Source of the DNA: CAYRNR01 sp964425605
Lineage (GTDB): Bacteria > Myxococcota_A > UBA796 > UBA9615 > CAYRNR01
Direction of reading: 5' to 3'
Assembly: GCA_964425605.1 (NCBI GenBank)
Contig: CAYRNR010000030.1
Span: forward strand, 1-64,000
DNA length: 64,000 bases
The notes beneath the pieces were generated by a model. That model saw nothing but the letters and a program-made list of their open reading frames with translations. It did not search any database and was not told the DNA's origin. Below are positions 16,445 to 28,666 of this stretch, piece by piece (within the stretch, counting starts at the first letter, position 1; each line of letters starts with the position of its first letter). The position numbers and the translations under genes were made by a program.

Positions 16445-17833
16445 TCAGTCCGTGGAGGCGGTCAGCGTGTCGAGGGCGGTGGTGTAGCCAAAGGCTGCGC
16501 CGATGTCGAGCTGGTAGACGCGCAGGGCCTCGCCGTCGATGTCGACCTCCTCGATGCGGCCGGCGGTGGACCAGGTGGCCAGGGTGGTGAAGTCGTCGGT
16601 GCGGGTGACGTCGCCCATGGCGTAGCAGTAGATGGGCGGGTCGCTGATGTACTCCCACGAGGGGATGGCGTGGCCGGATTCCTCGTTGAGGGCGTACTCG
16701 ACGACGCGGGACTGCTCGGCGCCGTTCTCGCCGTTGTCGAAGAGCACGATGGCGTCGTCCAGCACGTGGAACTGGTGCTGGTGGGTGGTCATCGAGTCCT
16801 CGGCGTTGGGCAGGGCGAAGTCGCTGTACATGCCGCCGTAGCGGGCGACGACCTCGGCGGACTCGCGGTCCACCTCGAACACGGTGTGGAGGTTGCGAGA
16901 GCCCACGAAGTACACGCCGCGATCGGCGTCGTAGTCCAGGGCGTTGCCGTGGGTGGAGCGGCCCTCGAGATCGGGCAGGACCAAGGCGTCCATCTCGGGC
17001 TCGTCCCACATGGACCAGGCGATGGACGTGGTCTGGTCGGGGTGGATCTCGAAGACCTCGTCGCCCACGATCTGCACGTCGCCCACCTGGCGGGTGTCGC
17101 GGCGCATCACGGCCAGGGTGCCGTCGGGGAGTTCGGTGAAGTCGTGGTGGATGTCCTCGAGCAAGATGGTCTCGGAGTCGGCGCCGTCGAGGCTGACGCG
17201 GACGAGCTTGCGGGCGAGGCCGACCTCGTCCTCGAGGGTGTAAGGGAAGCTGGACAGGTACAGGATGGACTCGCCGTCGTGGGAGAGCCGGGCGCGGGTG
17301 ATGGGCGGATCCTCTTCGGAGCCGGCGAGCCACCACACGAAGTCGCCGTCGGAGTCGATGATGACCACGGCCGAGGGCACCGAGACCAGGGAGGTGAGCA
17401 AGAAGCGGTTGCTCAGGTCCGTCTCGTCGCCCGCCTCCTTCTCCAGGCCGGGCAGCCAGGTGGGCACAGCTCCCGTGGTGACCTGGGTGGTCAGGCTGCG
17501 CATCGGGCCGTCGGGGGTGTCCGCGACGCCCTGGAGCCAGTAGTCGGTAGAAGGTTTGAGCCCCAGGATCACCGCCTCGAAGCGGCCGCTGCCGTCCTCG
17601 GTCGCGGGCGCCATCCCGTCGGTATCGACGCCACGGCCGTACTCGACCCAGGCGGCCTCGTAGTCCCCCTCGGGCACGGGCCAGGTGGCCGTGACGACGG
17701 TGGGGATGTCCTCGCTGATCACCGCGTACAGCTCGCCGGACTCGTCGGTGGTCACCGACCCGGTGCAGGCGCCGATCGCGAAGATCAGGGCAAACCCCGC
17801 CACGGTTCCCAGGTGTGCTGAACGCGTCGGCAT
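16445..17833 (-). CDS. arylsulfotransferase (ASST)-family lipoprotein
   Basis: This 462-residue lipoprotein resembles arylsulfotransferases, periplasmic beta-propeller enzymes that move sulfate groups between phenolic compounds. Seen: a signal peptide with lipobox FAIGAC (Cys about residue 23), an N-terminal beta domain with a fibronectin-like VILGLKPSTDYWLQ segment (about 60-110), then propeller blades containing the family-type His motifs HHDFTELPDGTLAVM, STHGNALDYD, and TTHQHQFHVLDD. The family's catalytic His forms a sulfo-intermediate; which His serves here cannot be settled by eye. The ATG at 17833 starts directly at the signal peptide. It lies upstream of the alpha-2-macroglobulin gene on the same strand, 120 bases apart with a hairpin between, so they may be separately transcribed. 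Divergent to the MopE gene at 17955. Confidence 0.75.
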   Translation of the reverse strand: MPTRSAHLGTVAGFALIFAIGACTGSVTTDESGELYAVISEDIPTVVTATWPVPEGDYEAAWVEYGRGVDTDGMAPATEDGSGRFEAVILGLKPSTDYWLQGVADTPDGPMRSLTTQVTTGAVPTWLPGLEKEAGDETDLSNRFLLTSLVSVPSAVVIIDSDGDFVWWLAGSEEDPPITRARLSHDGESILYLSSFPYTLEDEVGLARKLVRVSLDGADSETILLEDIHHDFTELPDGTLAVMRRDTRQVGDVQIVGDEVFEIHPDQTTSIAWSMWDEPEMDALVLPDLEGRSTHGNALDYDADRGVYFVGSRNLHTVFEVDRESAEVVARYGGMYSDFALPNAEDSMTTHQHQFHVLDDAIVLFDNGENGAEQSRVVEYALNEESGHAIPSWEYISDPPIYCYAMGDVTRTDDFTTLATWSTAGRIEEVDIDGEALRVYQLDIGAAFGYTTALDTLTASTD

Positions 17834-17923
17834 GGCCCCCAACCTACCATCGCGTGCGCGGGAAACCTAATGTCACGACACCCTCGTCCAAGACCTAACC
17901 GGGTCTTTGCATCTTCGTCGAGT

Positions 17924-17929
17924 TAGAAT
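17924..17929 (+). promoter_or_regulatory. TAGAAT -10-like element upstream of the 17955 gene
   Basis: GTTAGAATC lies 26 bases before the ATG. The same TAGAATC motif precedes both kinase genes and one downstream gene of the duplicated module. No good -35 is visible. Confidence 0.35.
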
Positions 17930-17954
17930 CGGGCGTGCCTCCACGGGAGCCCCG

Positions 17955-20488
17955 ATGATCCGCCGCGCGCCGCTCGCCCTGTTCGTCCTCGCCATAATGG
18001 TCGCAGCGAGCTGCGCCGACCAGGACGTCATCTACGACTACGACAACGACGGGTACCCCGACGACGTGGACTGCGACTCCAACGATCCCACGGTCCACCC
18101 CGGCGCCGAGGAGATCCCCTACGACGGCATCGATCAGGACTGCGACGACGAGGACCTGACCGACGTGGACGGCGACGGCCACGACTGGGACGGCGCGGGC
18201 GGCGACGACTGTGACGACGAGGACGCCACCGTCTACCCCGGCGCCACCGAGCTGTGCGACGGCGCGGACAACGACTGCAACGGCCTGGTGGACGAGGACG
18301 ATCCGGCCGGGCTGCACACCTGGTACGAGGACATCGACGGCGACGGGTACGGCAACGCGGAGGTCTGGATCGAGGCGTGCGCGCCGCCGCAGGACCACGT
18401 GGAGGACGACACCGACTGCGACGACACCCTCGACACGGTCTACCCGGGCGCCGAGGAGCTGTGCGACGGCCTCGACAACGACTGCGACGAGGCCGTCCCG
18501 GACGACGAGATCGACGGGGATGGGGACGGGGTGGCGCCATGTGACGACGACTGCGACGACGACGACGACGCGGTCCACCCGGGTGCGACCGAGCTGTGTA
18601 ACGGCGAGGACGACGACTGCGACGGCGCGGTGCCCGCCGAAGAGGCCGACGCCGACACCGACGGCGCGCGCGTGTGCGACGGCGACTGCGACGACACCGA
18701 CGACACGATCTGGCCCGGAGCGGAGGAACTCTGCGACGGGCTCGACAACGACTGCGACGGGGTCGTGCCCGCCGACGAGACCGACGGCGACGGCGACGGC
18801 GCTGCGGTGTGCGACGGGGACTGCGATGACAACGATCCCGGCGCCAACCTCCTGGACCTCGACGGGGACGGCTTCGACACCTGCGACGACCCCGCAGACT
18901 GCGACGACGGAGAGCCTGGCATCAACCCCGCCGCCATCGAGATCCCCGGGGACGGCACGGATCAGGACTGCGACGGCCACGACGGGATCGACCTGGACGG
19001 GGACGGGTACGCCGACGCCGACCAGGGCGGGGACGACTGCGACGACAACGATCCCGACGTCCACCCCGGCGCTGTCGAGATCTGCAACGGAGTGGACGAC
19101 GACTGCGATCCGGCCACCCTCGAGGACGTGGACGTGGACGGCGACGGCTTCTCCCCCTGCGACGGGGACTGCGACGACGCCATGATCGAGACCAATCCCC
19201 TCGCCGTGGAGGTCTGCGACGGCCGCGACAACGACTGCAACGGAACGGTGAACGACGGCTGCGCCTCCTGCTCGGATTGGGTGCCCATGGACTACGCCAC
19301 CATCCAGGGCGCGATCGACGCCGTCCCGGGAGGGGCCGTGGTGTGCGTCTCACCGGGCCTGTACTCCGGGACGGTGGACTTCGTCGGCAAGGACATCCAG
19401 GTGCTGGGCACGGGTGGCCCCGGCGTGACCACGATCCACGCCGCAGGCGCGGGCTCGGTGGCCTCGTTCGTCACCGGCGAGTCCTCTGCGGCCGTGCTCC
19501 AGGGGTTCACCCTGACCGGAGGCTTCGCCTCGTACGGCGCCGGCGTGCTGACGAACTTCACCGCGCCGACCCTGCGCGACCTGTGGATCACCGGCAACGA
19601 CGCCGACACGTCCGGCGGCGGGCTGTCGCTCAACGGCGGCTCACCCACGCTGACGAACGTGTCCGTCAGTGGGAACACCGCGCAGTACAACGGAGGTGGG
19701 CTCGATCTGGGGTCATCGGATGCCACCTTGGAGGACGTCGCCGTGGTCGGCAACGAGTCCGACTTCGGCGGCGGGCTGTACCTGGCCAACTCGAACCCGA
19801 CGATGACCCACGTCTGGATCGCGGACAACGCGGCCTCGGCCGACGGCGGTGGCCTGTACCTGTGGTGGTCCTCGCCGGTGATGATCGACTTCGCCATCAC
19901 CGGCAACGAGGCGCTGCTGGGCTACGGCGGCGCGGCGGTGCTCAGCAACGCCCAACCGGACATGGGCCAGGGTGTGGTGATGGGCAACGTCGGGGGCACA
20001 GGTGGCGGGTTCGTGCTGGTGGGCAGCGACATGCTGTCCCTCCTCAACGTGATCGTCGCCGACAACGAAGGCCTGGCCGGCGGGGGTGGGATCATGGGGC
20101 TCTACGCCTCGACCCTCCTCGACCACTGCAACTTCCACGGCAACCTCCCCGAGAACTTCTCGTGGTTCAAGGGCGACCCCATCGGCGTCCGCGGCAACAT
20201 CGCGCAGGATCCGCTGTTCATCGACATCGCCGACCCCGCATCGTGGAACTGGGATCTGCACCTCGAGCCCGCGTCACCGTGCGTGGGCGCCGGAGAGGAC
20301 TTCACGACCAACCCCGACGGCGGCCCCTCCGACATCGGCATGTACGGCGGCCCGGAGTCGGACGACTGGGACCTCGACGGCGACGGCGCGCCCTCCTGGT
20401 GGCAACCCGGCCTCTACGATCCCGCGACCTATCCCGGCGACGGCTGGGACTGCGACGACCACGACGCGCTGCTGGGGCCCGGGCGCGG

Positions 20489-20495
<7 letters not shown>
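17955..20495 (+). CDS. MopE-repeat and beta-helix lipoprotein (copy 1)
   Basis: This 846-residue protein is probably an outer-membrane or surface lipoprotein. Seen: a signal peptide ending in AASC (Cys about residue 19), a region to about residue 437 with many copies of the putative metal-binding MopE motif (DxDGDG...DCDDxDxxxxPGAxExCDGxDNDCDG), which is expected to bind calcium or copper through Asp and Cys, and then a parallel beta-helix (about 440-800) with GGG-L-turn repeats such as GGGLYLANSNPTMTHVWIADN. The C-terminus has a choice-of-anchor-type end with PCVGAGED, GGPSDIGMYGG and a final DCDDHDALL block. The ATG at 17955 follows GGGAGC. It is followed, with an overlap of seven bases, by a longer paralogue. 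Function is unknown; beta-helix proteins often bind or cleave polysaccharides but no catalytic site is evident. Confidence 0.85.
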
Positions 20496-23878
<3,383 letters not shown>

Positions 23879-23893
23879 GCGCGCAGGACTCGA

Positions 23894-24292
23894 TCACATG
23901 CAGTGGGCAGCCCAGCAGTCGGGCTCACAGCCGGCGCTGCCGTCCTCGAGGGCGAAGTCGGCGCAGTCCCCGGTGATGCAGGCGTTGGTGCACACCAGGT
24001 AGGCGTTCTCGCTCGTGCAGCCGGTCAGCCACAGCTCCTCGCACTGGGCCAGGTCGGTCCAGCCCCAGTCGTTGGCGAAGCAGTCGAACACGGTCGCGCA
24101 GATGTCCGCCACGGTGGTGGGATCGCCGGTGACGTCGTCGTCGTCGCCCACGGCGTCGTCGTCGTCCCCCGCCGTCGCGTCGTCGTCGTCGTCGCCGACC
24201 GCCGAGTCGTCGTCGTCGTCGCCGGTATCGGCGGGGCAGCCCAGCAGCAGCAGGCCGGAGGTCAGGGCGAACAGCAGGAACCAGCTTCTCAT
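23894..24292 (-). CDS. small acidic Cys-rich lipoprotein
   Basis: This 132-residue protein is not in a family I recognise. Seen: a signal peptide with lipobox LLLGC (Cys about residue 19), then an Asp-run linker (TGDDDDDSAVGDDDDDAT..., about residues 21-60) and a C-terminal domain with eight to ten Cys, e.g. CATVFDCFAND and CTNACITGDCADF. It is likely a disulphide-bonded surface or periplasmic protein held away from the membrane by the acidic linker. The ATG at 24292 has AAGGA upstream. It ends 15 bases from the convergent MopE/beta-helix gene and lies downstream of the hydrolase gene with 63 bases between, so it may or may not share that operon. Confidence 0.72.
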   Translation of the reverse strand: MRSWFLLFALTSGLLLLGCPADTGDDDDDSAVGDDDDDATAGDDDDAVGDDDDVTGDPTTVADICATVFDCFANDWGWTDLAQCEELWLTGCTSENAYLVCTNACITGDCADFALEDGSAGCEPDCWAAHCM

Positions 24293-24355
24293 CGGTATCG
24301 TCCTTCGGAGAGGGGGTTCGGCCGGGGAGACTACCACGGCGCGCCCGGACCGGGT

Positions 24356-25159
24356 TCACCGCTGCAGGAGCCAGGGGATCAGCGTGCCGAAGAACGCTTC
24401 TCGCGCGCGCCGCTCGCGCCACGGGTAGTGCCCGCAGCGGGGGAACTCCACGTACCTCAGCTGGGGCAGCGCCGGCAGCAGGCTGTCGCGGATCAGGGGG
24501 CCGGGGTGCGGATCGTGGTCTCCGTGCAGCATGAGCACGGGGCCGTCGTAGGCGGCGAAGGCCGCGGGGTAGGTGCCGTTGGCCTGCAGCCGGATCATGT
24601 CCTCCCAGGTCTCCGAGTGGCCGCGGGCGTCGCAGGGTCTGGACTCGTCGTCCGACGGCAGGTGGTCCACGGAGTACACCGGCTCGATCAGGCGGCCCAT
24701 GGCGGCCAGGCGCTCGTCCGGATCGGAGGCCGTGTCCTCGAGGGCGGCCAGGGCGCGGTGGATCTCCGGGGTGAGGCGCTCGTCGAGCAGGGTGTTGAGC
24801 CGGGCGCGGGCGCGCAGGTCGAAGGTGCCGCTCCCCACCAGGGCGATGCGAGAGACAGTCCGGGGGTGCTCGGCCGCGTAGGCCAGGGCGAGCATCGCGC
24901 CCCACGAGGAGCCGACCAGCGCCGGCGCGGCGTCGCCTTCGCAGTCCTGGACCAGCGCGTGCAGATCGACCACGTGGCGGGCCACGGTCAACGGGCGGTC
25001 GTCGGCACGGCGCTGGAACGGCTCGACCACGTCCAGCGGCCCGGCGAGGCCCCGGGCCAGCCCGACGGCCGAGCCCGGCGCGCCCGGGCCGCCGTGCAGC
25101 ACCAGGACGGTCGGACCGTCGCCGCGGTGACGCCGCACGTCGAGCGCCGCCGCGGTCAA
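24356..25159 (-). CDS. alpha/beta hydrolase, proline iminopeptidase-like
   Basis: This 267-residue enzyme belongs to the alpha/beta hydrolase fold, most like S33 proline iminopeptidases. Seen: HGGPGAPG (about residues 22-29) forming the oxyanion hole, the nucleophile elbow GSSWGAM with catalytic Ser, a catalytic Asp in HGDHDPHPG and His in RCGHYPWRE near the C-terminus. The sequence between them has a cap domain. No signal peptide is visible. The TTG start at 25159 is chosen because it overlaps the stop of the upstream nitroreductase (TTGA), indicating translational coupling; a GTG a few codons downstream is also possible. Its substrate is unknown; release of an N-terminal proline, hydrolysis of another amide or ester, or processing of a product made with the nitroreductase are all possible. 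Confidence 0.78.
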   Translation of the reverse strand: MTAAALDVRRHRGDGPTVLVLHGGPGAPGSAVGLARGLAGPLDVVEPFQRRADDRPLTVARHVVDLHALVQDCEGDAAPALVGSSWGAMLALAYAAEHPRTVSRIALVGSGTFDLRARARLNTLLDERLTPEIHRALAALEDTASDPDERLAAMGRLIEPVYSVDHLPSDDESRPCDARGHSETWEDMIRLQANGTYPAAFAAYDGPVLMLHGDHDPHPGPLIRDSLLPALPQLRYVEFPRCGHYPWRERRAREAFFGTLIPWLLQR

Positions 25160-25866
25160 GGCTTCGGTTCCGGACGCCCCACGGAGACGATGGCGATGGG
25201 CAGGGTGTCGGTCCCGACGTAGGCCTGGACCGCCGCGTCGTCGTAGCCGCCGATGCAGACGCTGCCCAGGCCGAGGGCCTCGGCCTCCAGGGAGATGTGC
25301 TCCATCACCGCGCCGCCCTCGATGACCACGTACCGCTCCGATCGCTCGGGTCCGTACTTCTCCTCCACGCGCCACACGACGCCCAGGAGGATGAAGTTCG
25401 CCGCGGCCCGGCCGATGGACCCCTGGTACGGCATGGTCTGCTGGAGCTCCACCGAGTTGGCGAGGCTGCGGACCAGGCCCAGGCGGTGCTCGCCGACGCG
25501 GTAGTGGTACAGGCCCGGGTCGAGGCCCTCGACACGATCCGCGATCACGTAGATCTCGATGGGGAACTTCGCGCCCGCCGACGGGACCGTGCGGTAGCCC
25601 TTGCCGTGGGTCACACCCTGGGCGGCCCACAGCAGCTGGGACAGCTCCTGCAGCGTGATCGACTCCTCGGTGTAGTGGCGCTCCGAATGGCGGGTGGCCA
25701 TCACCTGATGCATGGCTGGCCCACCCGCGGTGTCGGGCTCGGGCAAGGCGACGGGCCTGCCCACCTCGTCGGGCAACGCGGTCCCCCACGGTCCGGCCCA
25801 GGCCGGCGTGGCCGCGGCCACGCAGATCAGAAAGCTCGCCACCACCACCACCACTCGACCCGTCAT
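25156..25866 (-). CDS. exported SagB/ThcOx-type nitroreductase
   Basis: This 236-residue protein resembles the SagB/ThcOx subgroup of FMN nitroreductases, which oxidise heterocycles (for example thiazolines to thiazoles) in peptide natural products. Seen: RHSERHYTEESITLQELSQLLWAAQG (about residues 55-80), PSAGAKFPIEIYVI with the flavin-binding PSAG motif, and the C-terminal GLGSVCIGGYDD block. Unusually, it begins with a clear Sec signal peptide (VVVVVASFLICVAAATPAWA), so it probably acts in the periplasm, where flavin must be delivered or bound before export. The ATG at 25866 follows GGAGGA. The gene is coupled to an alpha/beta hydrolase gene by a TTGA overlap. No cyclodehydratase (SagC/D) or precursor peptide gene is visible nearby, so it may have another redox role. 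Confidence 0.8.
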   Translation of the reverse strand: MTGRVVVVVASFLICVAAATPAWAGPWGTALPDEVGRPVALPEPDTAGGPAMHQVMATRHSERHYTEESITLQELSQLLWAAQGVTHGKGYRTVPSAGAKFPIEIYVIADRVEGLDPGLYHYRVGEHRLGLVRSLANSVELQQTMPYQGSIGRAAANFILLGVVWRVEEKYGPERSERYVVIEGGAVMEHISLEAEALGLGSVCIGGYDDAAVQAYVGTDTLPIAIVSVGRPEPKP

Positions 25867-25936
25867 CGTCGGTCCTCCGTCTTGCCGTCTCTCCACCAAG
25901 GATATAGTACGAACCCCACCGCCCAGGAGACCCATC

Positions 25937-26695
25937 ATGGCCGAGCTGAAGCTGCACTCGTGGAACGTCAACGGCATCCGCGCCGCGCTCAAGAAGGGGT
26001 TCGTCGACTACCTCGACGCCGCGAAGCCCGACGTCCTGTGCATCCAGGAGAGCCGCGCGCTGCCCGAGCAGGTGGAGCTGGACCTGCCCGGCTATTCAGC
26101 CCACTGGCACCCCGCCGAGAAGAAGGGCTACTCCGGCACCCTCATCCTCAGCCGCCTGGACCCCATCGAGGTGCACCGCGGCCTCGGCGGCATCCGCCCC
26201 GACCCCGAGGGGCGCGTCATCGCCGCGGAGTACGACGACCTGTTCGTGGTCAGCGTGTACACCCCCAACTCCAAGCGCGATCTGTCCCGCCTGGAGTACC
26301 GCCAGCAGTGGGACGCCGACTTCCTCGCCTACATGCAGCAGCTACAGCAACACAAGCCGGTGCTGTTCTGCGGGGACCTCAACGTCGCCCACACCGAGCT
26401 CGACCTGAAGAACCCCAAGGCCAACAAGCGCACCCACGGCTTCACCATCGAGGAGCGCGACGGCTTCCAGCGCTTCGTGGACGCCGGCTTCATCGACACC
26501 TTCCGCGAGTTCACGCCCGAGGGCGGCCACTACTCGTGGTGGAGCAACTGGGGCAACGCCCGCGCCCGTAACGTGGGGTGGCGCCTCGACTACGTGATGA
26601 TCAGCCCCGAGCTGCGCCCGCAGCTGACGTCGGCGACGATCCACGCCGACGTGTTCGGCTCGGATCACTGCCCGGTGGGCATCGAGCTGGGGTGA
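25937..26695 (+). CDS. xthA: exodeoxyribonuclease III
   Basis: This 252-residue enzyme is exonuclease III, an AP endonuclease and 3' repair exonuclease in base-excision repair, working in the cytoplasm. Seen: the EEP family motifs WNVNGIRAAL (about residues 9-18), the metal-binding CIQESR (Glu), the YTPNS block, GDLNVAHTELDL with the catalytic Asp and Asn, the RLDYVMIS block and the C-terminal GSDHCPVGIEL with the catalytic Asp-His. Length is normal. The ATG at 25937 has AGGAG upstream. It lies divergent to the nitroreductase gene and is independent of its neighbours by function. A TATAGT hexamer (25903-25908) could be its -10. Confidence 0.95.
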   Translation: MAELKLHSWNVNGIRAALKKGFVDYLDAAKPDVLCIQESRALPEQVELDLPGYSAHWHPAEKKGYSGTLILSRLDPIEVHRGLGGIRPDPEGRVIAAEYDDLFVVSVYTPNSKRDLSRLEYRQQWDADFLAYMQQLQQHKPVLFCGDLNVAHTELDLKNPKANKRTHGFTIEERDGFQRFVDAGFIDTFREFTPEGGHYSWWSNWGNARARNVGWRLDYVMISPELRPQLTSATIHADVFGSDHCPVGIELG

Positions 26696-26704
26696 TCGCG
26701 GGGG

Positions 26705-27325
26705 TCAGCCGGCCTCGGCGGCCGTCTGCAGGTACTTCAGATACTTCTTGAGGCTGCCCTGGGTGAGGTCCTCTTCGAGCCACGTGGGGATGCGGCGCCC
26801 GGTGTTCAGGTTGGACACGTACACGATCATCACGTGGTCGGCGTCCGAGCCCGGATAGAACCCGTAGTAGCCCTGGGTCCACTCGATGCCGTTGTCGTAG
26901 CTGTCGTCGATCTCGAACACCAGCAAGCCGAGCTTCTCGTACAGGTCGCGCCCCACCGTCCACTCGATCTCGGTGGGTCCGACCTTCATCTGGTACGTCA
27001 CGGTCATCTGGCGGTGGTCCGCCGCGAGCCGCTCGTCCTTGTGGACCGTGCAGTTCCTCATCGCCCTGGACGCGGCCTCGCTGTGCGCCTCGGACGCCAG
27101 GATGTCGAAGATCTCCTGCTGGGGCGCCTCGATCTCCACGACGCCGGTGGCCGTGGCCACGTCGGGCCTGTCCGCGTCCTTGGTCGCCCACACCACCACC
27201 TCGCCGGCCACGATCCTGGCCAGCTGGTCCTCGCTCAGGGCCGGGCAGGCGGGTTTGGTCACCTGGGCGGCGGCGGGGAGGGCCCAGAGGAGGGTGCACA
27301 GGAGCATCGCTGAGGCGGTCTTCAT
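26705..27325 (-). CDS. exported START/SRPBCC-like protein
   Basis: This 206-residue protein has a Sec signal peptide (about 1-20, ending in LPAAAQ) and a single domain reminiscent of the START/SRPBCC fold: a segment GVVEIEAPQQEIFDILA at the start of the domain, a central YQMKVGPTEIEWTVGRDLYE strand region, and a C-terminal helix (about 175-200, TWLEEDLTQGSLKKYLKYLQ). Proteins of this fold bind lipids or small hydrophobic ligands in a groove closed by the C-terminal helix. Membership is inferred from pattern and should be considered weak. The ATG at 27325 is preceded by GAGGA. It is on the same strand as the RCC1 lipoproteins upstream, 45 bases after the first of them, so it may be in their operon. 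Confidence 0.65.
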   Translation of the reverse strand: MKTASAMLLCTLLWALPAAAQVTKPACPALSEDQLARIVAGEVVVWATKDADRPDVATATGVVEIEAPQQEIFDILASEAHSEAASRAMRNCTVHKDERLAADHRQMTVTYQMKVGPTEIEWTVGRDLYEKLGLLVFEIDDSYDNGIEWTQGYYGFYPGSDADHVMIVYVSNLNTGRRIPTWLEEDLTQGSLKKYLKYLQTAAEAG

Positions 27326-27370
27326 GGTCGTATCGTCCTCACAACCCGACGACGGGCGAGTTGCACGGTA

Positions 27371-28603
27371 TCACAGGGGTGGGATGCTGCACTGGCCGTA
27401 GCTGTTGTCGCCCCAGCACAGCAGCTCGCCGCCTTCGGTCCACCCGATGGCCTGGTCGTGACCACAACCCAGGGCGATGAAGGGCGTCGAGGGAGGCGAA
27501 CAGATCCCCACGTCGCAGTGGCCGTTGCACACGGTCTCGCCGGCGTCGTCGATGGCGCAGACGAAGTCCACGCCGGCGTTGACCTGGGTGTAGACGCCCA
27601 CGGGGAGGTGCTCGTCGCCGTACATGACGTACCCCCAGCACCAGACCATGCCCGCGGCGTTGATGCCGCAGCTCTGATAGCCGTTGGCGGAGATGGTCTG
27701 GTAGTCGCCCAGCGGGACCTGGAGCTGGTTGTAGCTGTTGTCGCCCCAGCACAGCATGCGCTGGTCCGGCGTCAGGCCGCAGGTGTGGTCGTACCCGATC
27801 TCGATCTCCACGAAGGTCTCGCCCGCGGGCGGGTTGGTCTGGCCGGAGCTGGGGTCCCCCCAGCAGGTGGGCGTCCCGTCGGCGGCCAGGGCGCAGTTGT
27901 GCTTCCACCCCGAGGACACCTGGCTGAAGGTCCCGGCGGGGGCGTTGCACTGCTGGTAGCTGTTCTCACCCCAGCACAGCACCGTGCCGTCGTCGCGAAG
28001 GGCGCAGTTGTGGTACTTGCCGCAGCTCACATCGACGAACACGCCGTTGATCTGGGAGTTGGCCTGCCCGTTGGTGTTCATTCCCCAGCACAGGATCGCG
28101 CCGTCGCAGGTCAAGCCACAGCTGTGGTCGCGCCCCGTGTCGCCCATGGACCACCCACCCTCGTCGATCAGGCCGTCGCAGTCGTTGTCCAGGCCATCGT
28201 CACATCGATCGAACGCCGTGGGGCCGGTGGTGGCGTCCGCGTCGTCACAGTCGCCGTGGCACTCGTCGAAGCCGTCGCCGTCGTTGTCTACCTCGTTGAG
28301 GTCGAGCACCGAGTCACAGTCGTTGTCCAGCACGCCGTCGCACGCCTGCTCGGCGCCCGGATGCACCGCGGGGTTGGCGTCGTTGCAGTCCTCGGGCGGC
28401 GAATGCCCGTCACCGTCCACGTCCACCGGCGGCGCAGAGTCGTCGTCGTCGGCCGGCGTGGCCGAGTCGTCGTCGTCCACGGCGTCGTCGTCACCGGCCG
28501 AGTCGTCGTCCGCGACCACGTCGTCGTCCGGCGTGTCGTCACCGGGGCAACCCACGCACAGGAGCAATGCGAGAAGCCATCCGAATGGAACGCGGGTCCC
28601 CAC
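27371..28603 (-). CDS. RCC1-repeat lipoprotein with MopE and acidic linker
   Basis: This 410-residue protein has a lipobox CVGC (Cys about residue 19), an Asp-rich linker (about 20-58), two or three MopE-type motifs (about 60-148, e.g. CDGVLDNDCD and CDDGLDNDCDG) and six or seven RCC1-like repeats (about 150-410) with the pattern HxCxLxxDGxxxCWGxNxxGQ. Such repeats form a seven-bladed beta-propeller. The pairs of Cys in every repeat (for example CGLTCDGAILCWG) suggest disulphide-stabilised blades. The GTG at 28603 has a GAGGGGG ribosome-binding site. It follows a shorter paralogue on the same strand at 28667-29608, giving a two-gene tandem. Ligand unknown. Confidence 0.82.
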   Translation of the reverse strand: MGTRVPFGWLLALLLCVGCPGDDTPDDDVVADDDSAGDDDAVDDDDSATPADDDDSAPPVDVDGDGHSPPEDCNDANPAVHPGAEQACDGVLDNDCDSVLDLNEVDNDGDGFDECHGDCDDADATTGPTAFDRCDDGLDNDCDGLIDEGGWSMGDTGRDHSCGLTCDGAILCWGMNTNGQANSQINGVFVDVSCGKYHNCALRDDGTVLCWGENSYQQCNAPAGTFSQVSSGWKHNCALAADGTPTCWGDPSSGQTNPPAGETFVEIEIGYDHTCGLTPDQRMLCWGDNSYNQLQVPLGDYQTISANGYQSCGINAAGMVWCWGYVMYGDEHLPVGVYTQVNAGVDFVCAIDDAGETVCNGHCDVGICSPPSTPFIALGCGHDQAIGWTEGGELLCWGDNSYGQCSIPPL

Positions 28604-28666
28604 GGCAACCCCCTCTCTCGCCGACAGGTTACCAGACCGCCCAGCCCTTCCGAGCCTCGACTGCGG

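Noticed and set aside
10145..17821. A very long open frame on the plus strand (2558 codons) opposite the A2M and ASST genes
   Set aside because: It is a reading-frame shadow of G+C-rich antisense codons; it has no start or ribosome signal and low-complexity Val/Gly/Ala content, while the minus-strand frames have clear domains.
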